From assembly GCA_900548215.1 (NCBI GenBank), contig URJI01000124.1, forward strand, positions 1 through 6,090: a stretch of 6,090 nt of DNA. Reading direction: 5' to 3'. Shown here in pieces: positions 1 through 6,090 of the stretch. Each line of letters begins with the position of its first letter. Positions within the stretch are counted from its first letter, which is position 1. The position numbers and the translations under genes were made by a program. This DNA is from an uncultured Coprococcus sp. Lineage in GTDB: Bacteria; Bacillota; Clostridia; Lachnospirales; Lachnospiraceae. The notes below the pieces were generated by a model, which saw only the letters and a program-made list of their open reading frames with translations, was not told the origin of the DNA and made no database searches.

Positions 1-2395
1 CAGAGAGGTGCACAGTTATAGAAACAATTTCGATTCACTTGTCTCGGATATCAGAAAGTGGAAAAAAGACAGATACAGCGTTCTCTTCGTATCACCGTCG
101 TCAGTAGGTGCAAAGAGAATGGTAGACAATCTTATGGACAATGATGTCATTTGCCATTATTTAAGTGATTCTGACAAAGTGCTGTCAGCCAGGGATATGG
201 CCGTCATGCCGGGAAGACTCAGGGCGGGTTTTATGATACCTGAGATGAAGATGGTTGTTGTCAGTGAGGGGGATGTGTTCTCCAGCCGTACAGGCCCAAA
301 GAAGGGCTCGCAGAAGAAACTTCCGAAGACAGGAGAGATTGTCAAATCATTTTCTGATGTCAGCGTGGGTGATTATGTGGTTCATGAGAAATATGGGATA
401 GGCGTATATCAGGGACTGGAAAAGATTGAAGTGGACGGTGCGATGAAGGATTACCTGGTCATAGGATACGCAGAGGGCGGTAAACTTTATGTGCTGGCGT
501 CCGAGACTGACAGAATCCAGAAGTACAGAAGCAAAGAGGGCAGACCACCGAAGATAAACCGTATGGGTGGAAGTGACTGGCAGAAGATCCACTCAAAGGT
601 CAAGGGGCACGTGAGTGAGATTGCACAACATCTGGTGGAGTTGTATGCCGAGCGTCAGTCGAAGCCTGGATATGCATATTCGGAGGATTCTGACTGGCAG
701 AAGGAATTTGAGGAGACATTCCCATATAAGGAAACTGATGATCAGATGAGGGCCATAGCCGATGTTAAGGCGGATATGGAGAGCGATAAGATCATGGACC
801 GTCTGGTATGCGGCGATGTAGGATTTGGCAAGACGGAGGTTGCAATCCGTGCGGCATTTAAGGCGGTTGGTGACAGCAGGCAGGTTGCATATCTGGTGCC
901 TACAACAATTCTGGCTGAGCAGCACTATGAGACATTTACAGAGAGGATGAAGGATTATCCGGTCAATGTGAGACTGCTCTGTCGTTTTTGTACCCAGAAG
1001 GAGATAAAGAACACTCTGAGGGAACTTAAAGAGGGCAAGGTGGACATAGTTATAGGGACGCACAGGCTTCTCTCAAAGGATGTGGAGTTCAACAATCTTG
1101 GCCTTCTGATAATAGATGAGGAGCAGCGGTTTGGAGTAAATCACAAAGAGAAGATAAAAGAGATGAAGACAAATGTGGATGTGCTCACACTGACTGCGAC
1201 CCCTATACCGAGAACCCTTCATATGAGTCTGGTCGGTATAAGGGACATGAGTCTTTTGGAGGAACCACCGGTGGACAGACGTGCCATACAGACATATGTG
1301 ATGGAGTATGACAAGGAACTGGCCAGGGAGGCTATAGCCAGAGAGTTGTCCCGTCAGGGACAGGTCTATTATGTGTATAACAGGGTGAAGGATATAGAGC
1401 AGTTTGCTGCAGAGGTTCAATCCCTTGTGCCAGGGGCAAGAGTGGAGTATGCCCACGGACAGATGGACGGAAGGACGCTTGAGGATATAATGTACAGGTT
1501 CAACAAGAAGGAGATAGATGTTCTTGTCTGTACCACGATCATAGAGACTGGACTTGATATCCCAAATGCGAATACGATTATCATACATGATGCAGACAAC
1601 TTTGGACTGGCACAGCTTTACCAGCTCAGAGGAAGAGTGGGACGTTCTGACAGGAGTGCATTTGCATTCATGTTCTACAGAAGAAACAGACTGATATCGG
1701 AGGTTGCTGAGAAGAGGCTTAGGGCAATAAAGGAATACACGGATCTGGGTTCGGGCGTAAAGATATCGAAGGCTGATCTGAACATTCGTGGTGCCGGAAG
1801 TGTTCTCGGAGAGAGTCAGTCCGGCAACTATGAGGTCGTGGGATATGATCTCTACTGCAAGATGCTGAACGATGCCGTCAGGGAAATCAGAGGTGAGACG
1901 GTATTTCAGGGCTATGAGACAGAGATTGATATTCCTGTGGATTCATTCATACCGGAGACATATGTCAAGAATGATTTTGTAAAGCTGGAACTTTGCAAGA
2001 GGATATCCCTTATCAAGAATGAGGATGAATATAACGACATCATAGATGAACTCATAGACCGTTTTGGTGATATCCCGGAGGAGACGATGAATCTGCTGGA
2101 TGTCGCGCTTCTCCGTGCAGAGGCAAATGCATGTTATATAACCAGGATATGGTTTAAGGATGACAGTCTTAGATTTGTAATGTACAATAAGGCCAGGATA
2201 AATGTGGACGGCATAGACAGTCTTGTGAACAATTATTGTGGAAGAATGAAATTTGTCATGGGGGCAAAGCCTGAGTTTGTGCTCAGACTCGGAAGGGAAG
2301 AGAGAAATGATCTCATACGTCAGGCAGAATTTGTTGTGTCTGATATGTCCCAGCTTCTGATGACTGTGGATACAAAGGAAGATCATGTGGGATAG
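1..2395 (+). CDS. mfd: Transcription-repair coupling factor Mfd, 5'-truncated
   Basis: Mfd is a cytoplasmic DNA translocase. It pushes RNA polymerase stalled at a lesion off the template and recruits UvrA. The frame is open from base 2, so the GTG at 8 is internal; about 795 residues of a protein usually near 1,150-1,180 are present, and the N-terminal UvrB-like part lies outside. Counting from that GTG, I see a CarD/RNA-polymerase-interacting domain (about 115-180, with VGDYVVHEKYGIG), then SF2 translocase motifs: Walker A GDVGFGKTE (269-277), DEEQ (370-373), TATPIPRTL (396-404), ETGLDIP (513-519) and QLRGRVGRS (539-547). The translocation segment (LNIRGAGSVLGESQSG) and the C-terminal TRCF domain (about 635-740) follow. 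The CarD-type domain separates it from RecG. An oddity is LCRFCT at about 324-329, where relatives usually read LSRFRT/S. The protein ends at TAG, and the foldase gene starts 19 nt later. Confidence 0.97.
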   Translation, partial: REVHSYRNNFDSLVSDIRKWKKDRYSVLFVSPSSVGAKRMVDNLMDNDVICHYLSDSDKVLSARDMAVMPGRLRAGFMIPEMKMVVVSEGDVFSSRTGPKKGSQKKLPKTGEIVKSFSDVSVGDYVVHEKYGIGVYQGLEKIEVDGAMKDYLVIGYAEGGKLYVLASETDRIQKYRSKEGRPPKINRMGGSDWQKIHSKVKGHVSEIAQHLVELYAERQSKPGYAYSEDSDWQKEFEETFPYKETDDQMRAIADVKADMESDKIMDRLVCGDVGFGKTEVAIRAAFKAVGDSRQVAYLVPTTILAEQHYETFTERMKDYPVNVRLLCRFCTQKEIKNTLRELKEGKVDIVIGTHRLLSKDVEFNNLGLLIIDEEQRFGVNHKEKIKEMKTNVDVLTLTATPIPRTLHMSLVGIRDMSLLEEPPVDRRAIQTYVMEYDKELAREAIARELSRQGQVYYVYNRVKDIEQFAAEVQSLVPGARVEYAHGQMDGRTLEDIMYRFNKKEIDVLVCTTIIETGLDIPNANTIIIHDADNFGLAQLYQLRGRVGRSDRSAFAFMFYRRNRLISEVAEKRLRAIKEYTDLGSGVKISKADLNIRGAGSVLGESQSGNYEVVGYDLYCKMLNDAVREIRGETVFQGYETEIDIPVDSFIPETYVKNDFVKLELCKRISLIKNEDEYNDIIDELIDRFGDIPEETMNLLDVALLRAEANACYITRIWFKDDSLRFVMYNKARINVDGIDSLVNNYCGRMKFVMGAKPEFVLRLGREERNDLIRQAEFVVSDMSQLLMTVDTKEDHVG

Positions 2396-2399
2396 ATAT

Positions 2400-2417
2400 G
2401 GAGGTGCGATGTAATTG
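2400..2417 (+). promoter_or_regulatory. Ribosome binding site with ATG-TAA-TTG start region
   Basis: GGAGG at 2400-2404 lies 10 nt before the TTG codon at 2415, which I take as the foldase start. Between them is ATG-TAA at 2409-2414, a start codon followed at once by a stop, which directly abuts the TTG. The alternative ATG at 2424 is 19 nt from GGAGG and would remove the Arg-Lys n-region of the signal peptide, so TTG is preferred. Confidence 0.6.
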
Positions 2418-3440
2418 AGGAAAATGCTTTGTATATTGCTTGCATGTGTGCTGATGCTTTCATTTGCCGGATGCGGGCAGCAGGACTCCGAGGAGACGGG
2501 CAAGGATGTGGTGCTCCGGTATAATGGTCAGGATATTTGTATAGATGAAGTATATATATACGCGGAAACTGTTAAGGAAAATTATGAGTCGAAATATGGG
2601 ACAGATGTGTGGAAGCAGAATATTGTCACGGATGATGGACTTGAGATGAACGCAGAGGATGCGGCGAGACGCGAGGCTATATCAAAGATCATAAAGACCA
2701 AGACACTCATAACAAAATCCGGGGAGTATGGCATAAGCCTGACTGCCAGTGAGGAAAGTGCGCAGGAGAAGGCGGCTCAGGATTTTTATGATATACTGAC
2801 GGACGAGCAGATAAATTCAGTGGGGCTGGAACTTGATACGGTGAAACGAGTTCTGCTTGAGAGTGCTCTGGCAGATAAGATATATGCGTATGTGCTTAAG
2901 CAGAGTGCTACGGAGATATCGGATGAGCAGGCCAGAATGAGCACTTTTTATGATATGTTTTTTGAGTGTTATTCGGAGGATGATTTTGGCAATATAACGC
3001 TGTATTCCCAGACGAAGATAGATGCCCAGAAGAAAAAGGCTGACGCTGCATATGCCGCCATACAGGAAGAATCTGATAATCAGGACCTGAATATAGCGTT
3101 TCTTGGAACGTCGAAGACTTTGAAATATGCAGGTACCCACACCATGAGCCGAGATGATATATTGAACACGTATGGGCAGGATGCACTTGATGTGCTCTAT
3201 AGCCTTCAGGACGGGCAGATTTCAAATGTGGTTGAGACTCAGTATGGATATCATATTTTCCAGATGATAAGCCTGACGGACGTGGATGCAACCGCGCAGA
3301 ACAAAGAAAAGCTCACAGAGGCTGCGGATGCAGAATATTATGATAATCTTATGAAGGATTGGATGAATGAGCTTGACAGTGGATATTCATACAGCAAGAG
3401 GGTTGATATGGATGTCTACAATAAGATATCATTTAAGTAA
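2415..3440 (+). CDS. Lipoprotein foldase, SurA/PrsA-like peptidyl-prolyl isomerase family
   Basis: This is a likely extracytoplasmic, membrane-anchored folding factor of 341 residues. It has a type II signal peptide: RK at residues 2-3, a hydrophobic core at 4-18, and a lipobox ending FAGC with the lipidated Cys at 20. A SurA-N-like helical region follows (about 35-170). A degenerate parvulin domain (about 173-290) ends in the family hallmark YGYHIFQM (277-284). The usual first active-site His (ARHIL-type motif) is replaced by MSTFYDMFF near 175, and no GGDLG-like loop is evident, so isomerase activity is doubtful and a chaperone role is plausible. The start is TTG, chosen from the GGAGG 10 nt upstream and the basic n-region. 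A prsA-like gene right after mfd is common in Firmicutes; 19 nt spacing suggests cotranscription. The client proteins are unknown. A symbol such as prsA would overstate the match. Confidence 0.85.
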   Translation: MRKMLCILLACVLMLSFAGCGQQDSEETGKDVVLRYNGQDICIDEVYIYAETVKENYESKYGTDVWKQNIVTDDGLEMNAEDAARREAISKIIKTKTLITKSGEYGISLTASEESAQEKAAQDFYDILTDEQINSVGLELDTVKRVLLESALADKIYAYVLKQSATEISDEQARMSTFYDMFFECYSEDDFGNITLYSQTKIDAQKKKADAAYAAIQEESDNQDLNIAFLGTSKTLKYAGTHTMSRDDILNTYGQDALDVLYSLQDGQISNVVETQYGYHIFQMISLTDVDATAQNKEKLTEAADAEYYDNLMKDWMNELDSGYSYSKRVDMDVYNKISFK

Positions 3441-3540
3441 AATATGTACATGGCGTGAAAACAGGAAGAGGTTATTGTGTATGTTTATGACTACACCAAG
3501 AGAAAAAGACAACATGCCAGTGCGTGGCGACAAGTAATAA

Positions 3541-3547
3541 AAAGGAG
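3541..3547 (+). promoter_or_regulatory. dut ribosome binding site, decides the start
   Basis: AAAGGAG sits 7 nt before ATG 3555. It supports this ATG over the in-frame GTG at 3477, which would add a basic 26-residue extension not typical of bacterial dUTPases. Confidence 0.75.
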
Positions 3548-3554
3548 AAAAGAT

Positions 3555-4004
3555 ATGGCAAATGTATATGATATAAATGTAAAGAAATTGGATGACAGAG
3601 CAGTTATTCCGACCTATGGTTCTGAGTTCGCAGCAGGAGCTGATCTGTACGCTTGTATGGACGAGGCCGTTACTGTTGACCCTGGTCAGACCGTCATGAT
3701 TCATACAGGAATTGCGATGGAGATACCGGCCGGATTTGCCGGATTCGTATATGCTAGAAGCGGTCTGGCGTCCAAGAAAGGTCTGGCTCCGGCGAATAAG
3801 GTCGGAGTCATAGATGCGGATTACAGAGGGGAGATTATGGTTGCCATTCACAATCACGGAGTGTCTTCACAGACTGTTGATCCGGGCGAGAGAATAGCAC
3901 AGCTTGTGATTGCGCCATACATAGTCGGTGCTTTCCATCAGGTTGATGAACTGTCCGATACTGTAAGAGGCGAGGGTGGTTTTGGATCCACTGGAAGAAA
4001 ATGA
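3555..4004 (+). CDS. dut: Deoxyuridine 5'-triphosphate nucleotidohydrolase (dUTPase)
   Basis: This cytoplasmic enzyme hydrolyses dUTP to dUMP and pyrophosphate, keeping uracil out of DNA and feeding thymidylate synthesis. At 149 residues it has the usual size of the trimeric all-beta family. All five conserved motifs are visible in order: AGADLYA (27-33), ARSGLASKKGL (67-77), GVIDADYRGEI (84-94, with the catalytic-type Asp in VIDADYRG), GERIAQLVI (111-119) and the C-terminal P-loop-like RGEGGFGSTG (138-147), which closes over the nucleotide. The protein therefore looks intact. The start is set by AAAGGAG at 3541 and by the standard N-terminus. It is the last gene of the probable mfd-foldase-dut operon, 114 nt after the foldase, and is followed 25 nt later by a strong terminator. 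The gap upstream holds short overlapping frames but no clear promoter. Confidence 0.97.
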   Translation: MANVYDINVKKLDDRAVIPTYGSEFAAGADLYACMDEAVTVDPGQTVMIHTGIAMEIPAGFAGFVYARSGLASKKGLAPANKVGVIDADYRGEIMVAIHNHGVSSQTVDPGERIAQLVIAPYIVGAFHQVDELSDTVRGEGGFGSTGRK

Positions 4005-4029
4005 TGGAGCTGACATATAGCTGACGCAT

Positions 4030-4064
4030 AAAAGGCGGGTGCTTTTAAAAGTACCTGCCTTTTT
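4030..4064. terminator. Bidirectional intrinsic terminator between convergent dut and nrdG
   Basis: The arm 4030-4046 (AAAAGGCGGGTGCTTTT) pairs with 4047-4063 (AAAAGTACCTGCCTTTT) along all 17 positions, two of them G-U wobbles on the plus-strand transcript; the innermost A/T pairs would open as the loop. On the plus strand the run TTTTT (4060-4064) ends it. On the minus strand the arm ends in TTTT. It can stop transcription of dut from the left and nrdG from the right. The nrdG stop codon TAA (4047-4045, minus strand) lies at the centre of the hairpin. Confidence 0.88.
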
Positions 4065-4581
4065 CATTCCACAGAATGGTCTCTCCGGCAGCAAGAGATG
4101 CCGGGATATCTATAATTCTCTGGTTTCTGGAACCTTTGAATCTCAGGGAGAGATCTTTCTGCTCCTCTATAAATTCACCGTCCACAAGCACATCTATGTA
4201 TGACAGTAGTTCTTTCGTATACTCCCATTCTTTGCACATGCGGTCAAGCAGATCGGTCTCAAATGTATATCCGGTGTAGCACCAGATGGTTTTGTCAGGG
4301 TAAGTCTCCTTGAATCGTCTTGCGAGGGGGAGAAGTCCCTGCTGGTTTACATACTCCATAGGTTCGCCGCCCAGAAGTGAGAGTCCTGCAATGTAGTCTT
4401 CTTTACAGCTTTCTATAACCTGTTCGATCTCTTTGTCTGTGAAGATCTTGCCGTAGTTAAAATCCCAGGTGTCCGGGTTGAAGCAGTTCTTGCAGTGGTG
4501 AGTGCAGCCGGATACAAATATTGAGACGCGCACGCCTGTACCGTTTGCAACATCGAATAATTTTATATCTGCGTAATTCAT
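4045..4581 (-). CDS. nrdG: Anaerobic ribonucleoside-triphosphate reductase activating protein (radical SAM)
   Basis: NrdG uses a [4Fe-4S] cluster and S-adenosylmethionine to install the glycyl radical on NrdD, its partner encoded just upstream. The 178-residue product carries the radical-SAM cluster motif CTHHCKNC (Cys 26, 30, 33; CX3CX2C), the GGEP motif (71-74) in LSLLGGEPM, WCYTGYTFE (100-108), DVLVDGEF (130-137) and KGSRNQRIID (149-158), all typical of NrdG. The size is normal to slightly long. I chose ATG 4581 because AAAGGA lies 6 nt upstream and MNYADIKLFDV matches the family N-terminus. The frame stays open for 21 more codons, but that stretch is the leader hairpin. Its last five codons and stop form one arm of the terminator. 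It may be expressed both by read-through from nrdD and from its own promoter at 4712-4740. Confidence 0.96.
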   Translation of the reverse strand: MNYADIKLFDVANGTGVRVSIFVSGCTHHCKNCFNPDTWDFNYGKIFTDKEIEQVIESCKEDYIAGLSLLGGEPMEYVNQQGLLPLARRFKETYPDKTIWCYTGYTFETDLLDRMCKEWEYTKELLSYIDVLVDGEFIEEQKDLSLRFKGSRNQRIIDIPASLAAGETILWNEKGRYF

Positions 4582-4587
4582 AAAAAA

Positions 4588-4593
4588 TCCTTT
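4588..4593 (-). promoter_or_regulatory. nrdG ribosome binding site
   Basis: On the minus strand AAAGGA is followed by a 6-nt T run and then ATG at 4581. It begins directly after the T-rich tail of the leader hairpin, so hairpin and ribosome site are adjacent. This fixes the nrdG start. Confidence 0.75.
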
Positions 4594-4594
4594 C

Positions 4595-4642
4595 AAAACA
4601 AAAGTATGGCCTGCGTTGCCCTCTACGACATGCAGACCATAC
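4595..4642 (-). terminator. Terminator-like hairpin in the nrdG leader, possible attenuator
   Basis: Read on the minus strand, GTATGGTCTGC (4642-4632) pairs with GCAGGCCATAC (4614-4604) as 11 continuous base pairs with one G-U wobble, around a 17-nt loop. TTTTGTTTT (4603-4595) follows. This has the form of an intrinsic terminator. It lies after the nrdD stop, after the proposed nrdG promoter, and just before the nrdG ribosome site. It could end part of the nrdD transcript, attenuate nrdG, or protect an mRNA end. I see no obvious antiterminator pairing upstream, so regulated attenuation is only a possibility. Confidence 0.55.
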
Positions 4643-4711
4643 AATTGAAATTATTAATGCACTTAGTTGAAATCGGATAAAAACTGTTCATAGAACTATT
4701 TGCATAGCCTT

Positions 4712-4740
4712 ATTCTATACCAATTGCCGGAATATGGCAA
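4712..4740 (-). promoter_or_regulatory. Sigma-A-type promoter for nrdG
   Basis: On the minus strand, -35 TTGCCA (4740-4735) is separated by exactly 17 nt from -10 TAGAAT (4717-4712). Each hexamer has five of six consensus bases. The predicted start near 4705 gives a leader of about 120 nt before the nrdG ATG, containing the hairpin at 4595-4642. The promoter starts 32 nt beyond the nrdD stop. I saw no NrdR-box-like sequence next to it. Confidence 0.5.
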
Positions 4741-4772
4741 GTGTTTTATTCTAAATAAATGCAGCAAATGTC

Positions 4773-6090
4773 TTACAGATGAAGAACCCTTGCCTTGATC
4801 TCCTTTGTCTTGCCGACATTCCAGAAGTTTTCACCGAGATAGCCGCAAGTTCTTCTTGTGACATTCATCTTATTGTGATCCTTGTTGCCGCACTGAGGAC
4901 ATTCCCATTCGCCGTCATCGTTGATGATGATCTCGCCGTCATAACCGCACACGTGGCAGTAATCTGATTTCGTGTTGAACTCGGCATACTGGATATTGTC
5001 ATATATGTATCTGACAACCTCAGCCAATGCATCGAGGTTATTTCTCATGTTCGGGATCTCTACATATGAGATTGCACCGCCTGAAGAGATGGTCTGGAAT
5101 TGGCTTTCGAATCTGAACTTGCTGAAAGCGTCAATCTTCTCGCGGACGTCAACATGGTATGAGTTCGTGTAATAACCCTTGTCGGTTACATCCTTGATTG
5201 TTCCGAATCTCTCTTTGTCTATGCGGGCAAATCTGTAGCAAAGGCTCTCCGCCGGGGTACCGTATAGTCCGAATCCAAGTCCCGTATCTGCTTTCCATTT
5301 GTCGCATGCTGCGCGGAGCTTGTGCATGAGCTTCAGTGCAAATTCCTCTCCAACCGGATCAGTGTGGCTTACACCGCGCATAAGCTTTGTCGTCTCATAT
5401 ACTCCGATATATCCAAGAGAGATAGTGGAGTAGCCGTTGTGGAGAAGCGGATCGATGACCTCGCCCTTTTTGAGTCTTGCAATGGCTCCATATTGCCAGT
5501 GGACAGGACTTACATCTGATGTTACGCCCTCGAGAGCTCTGTGCCTGCACATAAGTGCATCATAGCAGAGCTGAAGTCTTTCATCGAGAAGACTCCAGAA
5601 TTTCTCCTCGTCGCCCTTTGCAAGTATGGCAACCTGTGGGAGATTGATGCTGACAACACCCTGGTTGAAACGTCCTTCCCATTTGTATTCGCCGTTTTCG
5701 TCTTTCCAAGGGGAGAGGAATGAACGGCATCCCATACATGAGAATACGTTGCCTTCGTAGTTTTCGCGCATCTTCTTTGCTGATATGTAATCAGGATACA
5801 TTCTCTTTGCTGAACACTTTATGGCAAGCTCTGTGATGTAGTCATATTCGCCGCCTTTGAGACAGTTGTGTTCATCGAGAACATATATGAGCTTTGGAAA
5901 CGCAGGTGTTACGTATACGCCCGCCTCGTTCTTGATGCCTTCGAGTCGCTGTCTCAAAATCTCCTCTATGATCATAGCGTTCTCTTTGATGTATTCATCG
6001 TCCTTTCTCAGGTTGAGGAAGAGTGTGACGAATGGAGACTGCCCATTTGTAGTCATAAGAGTGTTGATCTGGTACTGGATAGTCTGAACA
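4773..6090 (-). CDS. nrdD: Anaerobic (class III) ribonucleoside-triphosphate reductase, N-terminus missing
   Basis: NrdD reduces ribonucleoside triphosphates to dNTPs under anaerobic conditions with a glycyl radical made by NrdG. The frame is open to the right edge, so the ATG at 6056 is internal and the window holds about the last 439 residues; the N-terminal part, including any ATP-cone regulatory domain, lies outside. Visible landmarks are NTLMTTNGQSPF near the edge, CMGCRSFLSPW with the probable thiyl-radical Cys at codon 5729-5727, NQGVVSINLP, SLGYIGVYE, GTPAESLCYRF and KGYYTNSYHV. Near the C-terminus are the zinc-site pairs CHVC and CPQC (Cys codons at 4956, 4947, 4899 and 4890), and RRTCGYLG with the glycyl-radical Gly at 4844-4842, 22 residues before the stop. 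All key residues in this part are present. No clear terminator directly follows the stop; nrdG lies 191 nt downstream on the same strand. Confidence 0.97.
   Translation of the reverse strand, partial: VQTIQYQINTLMTTNGQSPFVTLFLNLRKDDEYIKENAMIIEEILRQRLEGIKNEAGVYVTPAFPKLIYVLDEHNCLKGGEYDYITELAIKCSAKRMYPDYISAKKMRENYEGNVFSCMGCRSFLSPWKDENGEYKWEGRFNQGVVSINLPQVAILAKGDEEKFWSLLDERLQLCYDALMCRHRALEGVTSDVSPVHWQYGAIARLKKGEVIDPLLHNGYSTISLGYIGVYETTKLMRGVSHTDPVGEEFALKLMHKLRAACDKWKADTGLGFGLYGTPAESLCYRFARIDKERFGTIKDVTDKGYYTNSYHVDVREKIDAFSKFRFESQFQTISSGGAISYVEIPNMRNNLDALAEVVRYIYDNIQYAEFNTKSDYCHVCGYDGEIIINDDGEWECPQCGNKDHNKMNVTRRTCGYLGENFWNVGKTKEIKARVLHL

Noticed and set aside
8..10. GTG at base 8 as the start of mfd
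   Set aside because: The frame is open to the left edge and the protein lacks the N-terminal UvrB-like part, so this is an internal valine codon.
593..1588. Long open frames on the minus strand inside mfd (also 1943-2503 and 2817-3291)
   Set aside because: They lie opposite clearly conserved coding sequence, have His/Leu/Ile-rich products with no recognisable motifs, and lack convincing ribosome sites.
3477..3554. N-terminal extension of dUTPase from GTG 3477
   Set aside because: The 26 extra residues are basic and atypical, and ATG 3555 has its own AAAGGAG at 7 nt.
4582..4644. Longer NrdG starting at TTG 4644
   Set aside because: The added 21 codons coincide with the leader hairpin, its T tail and the ribosome site. 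The family N-terminus begins at MNYADIKLFD.
4688..4705. Five-codon frame (ATG CAA ATA GTT CTA TGA, minus strand) at the predicted nrdG transcript start as a leader peptide
   Set aside because: No ribosome site, very short, and its position at the predicted transcript start depends on the promoter guess.
4745..4759. Hairpin TTTATT-CTA-AATAAA after the nrdD stop as a terminator
   Set aside because: Only six A-T pairs with no T-run tail; too weak for an intrinsic terminator.
4779..6087. Plus-strand open frames opposite nrdD (60-76 codons)
   Set aside because: They are shadows of the NrdD coding frame with no family features.
1..6090. Mobile element, CRISPR array, tRNA/rRNA, phage or toxin-antitoxin module
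   Set aside because: Nearly all of the window is accounted for by five housekeeping genes and their signals; no inverted-repeat ends, spaced repeat arrays or tRNA-like sequence were seen.

Overview
The window looks like ordinary chromosome from an anaerobic, low-to-medium-GC Firmicute, most likely a Clostridia/Lachnospiraceae-type gut bacterium. This rests on a glycyl-radical class III ribonucleotide reductase, strong GGAGG-type ribosome binding sites, frequent ATA/AGA/AGG codons, a Gram-positive-style lipoprotein foldase, and the clostridial style of the Mfd and NrdD proteins. I cannot name the species from the sequence alone.

Left part, plus strand (1-4064): a 5'-truncated mfd (transcription-repair coupling factor) is followed after 19 nt by a lipoprotein of the SurA/PrsA-like peptidyl-prolyl isomerase family. 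After a further 114 nt comes dut (dUTPase). No convincing promoter or terminator was seen between these genes, so they are probably one operon. It ends at a strong hairpin at 4030-4064.

Right part, minus strand (4045-6090): nrdD (catalytic subunit of anaerobic ribonucleoside-triphosphate reductase, missing its N-terminal part beyond the right edge) is followed after 191 nt by nrdG, its radical-SAM activase. The nrdD-nrdG gap holds a good sigma-A-type promoter and a terminator-like hairpin that ends directly at the nrdG ribosome binding site. nrdG converges on dut, and the shared bidirectional terminator contains the last codons and stop of nrdG.

Functionally, dut removes dUTP and supplies dUMP for dTTP synthesis, while NrdD/NrdG make dNTPs without oxygen, so two dNTP-pool modules meet tail to tail beside a DNA-repair gene. 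I found no mobile element, CRISPR array, tRNA or rRNA, and no evidence for an undescribed system. The most interesting parts are small: the nrdG leader hairpin, the coding-overlapping terminator, the ATG-TAA-TTG start region of the foldase gene, and the overlapping short reading frames ahead of dut.
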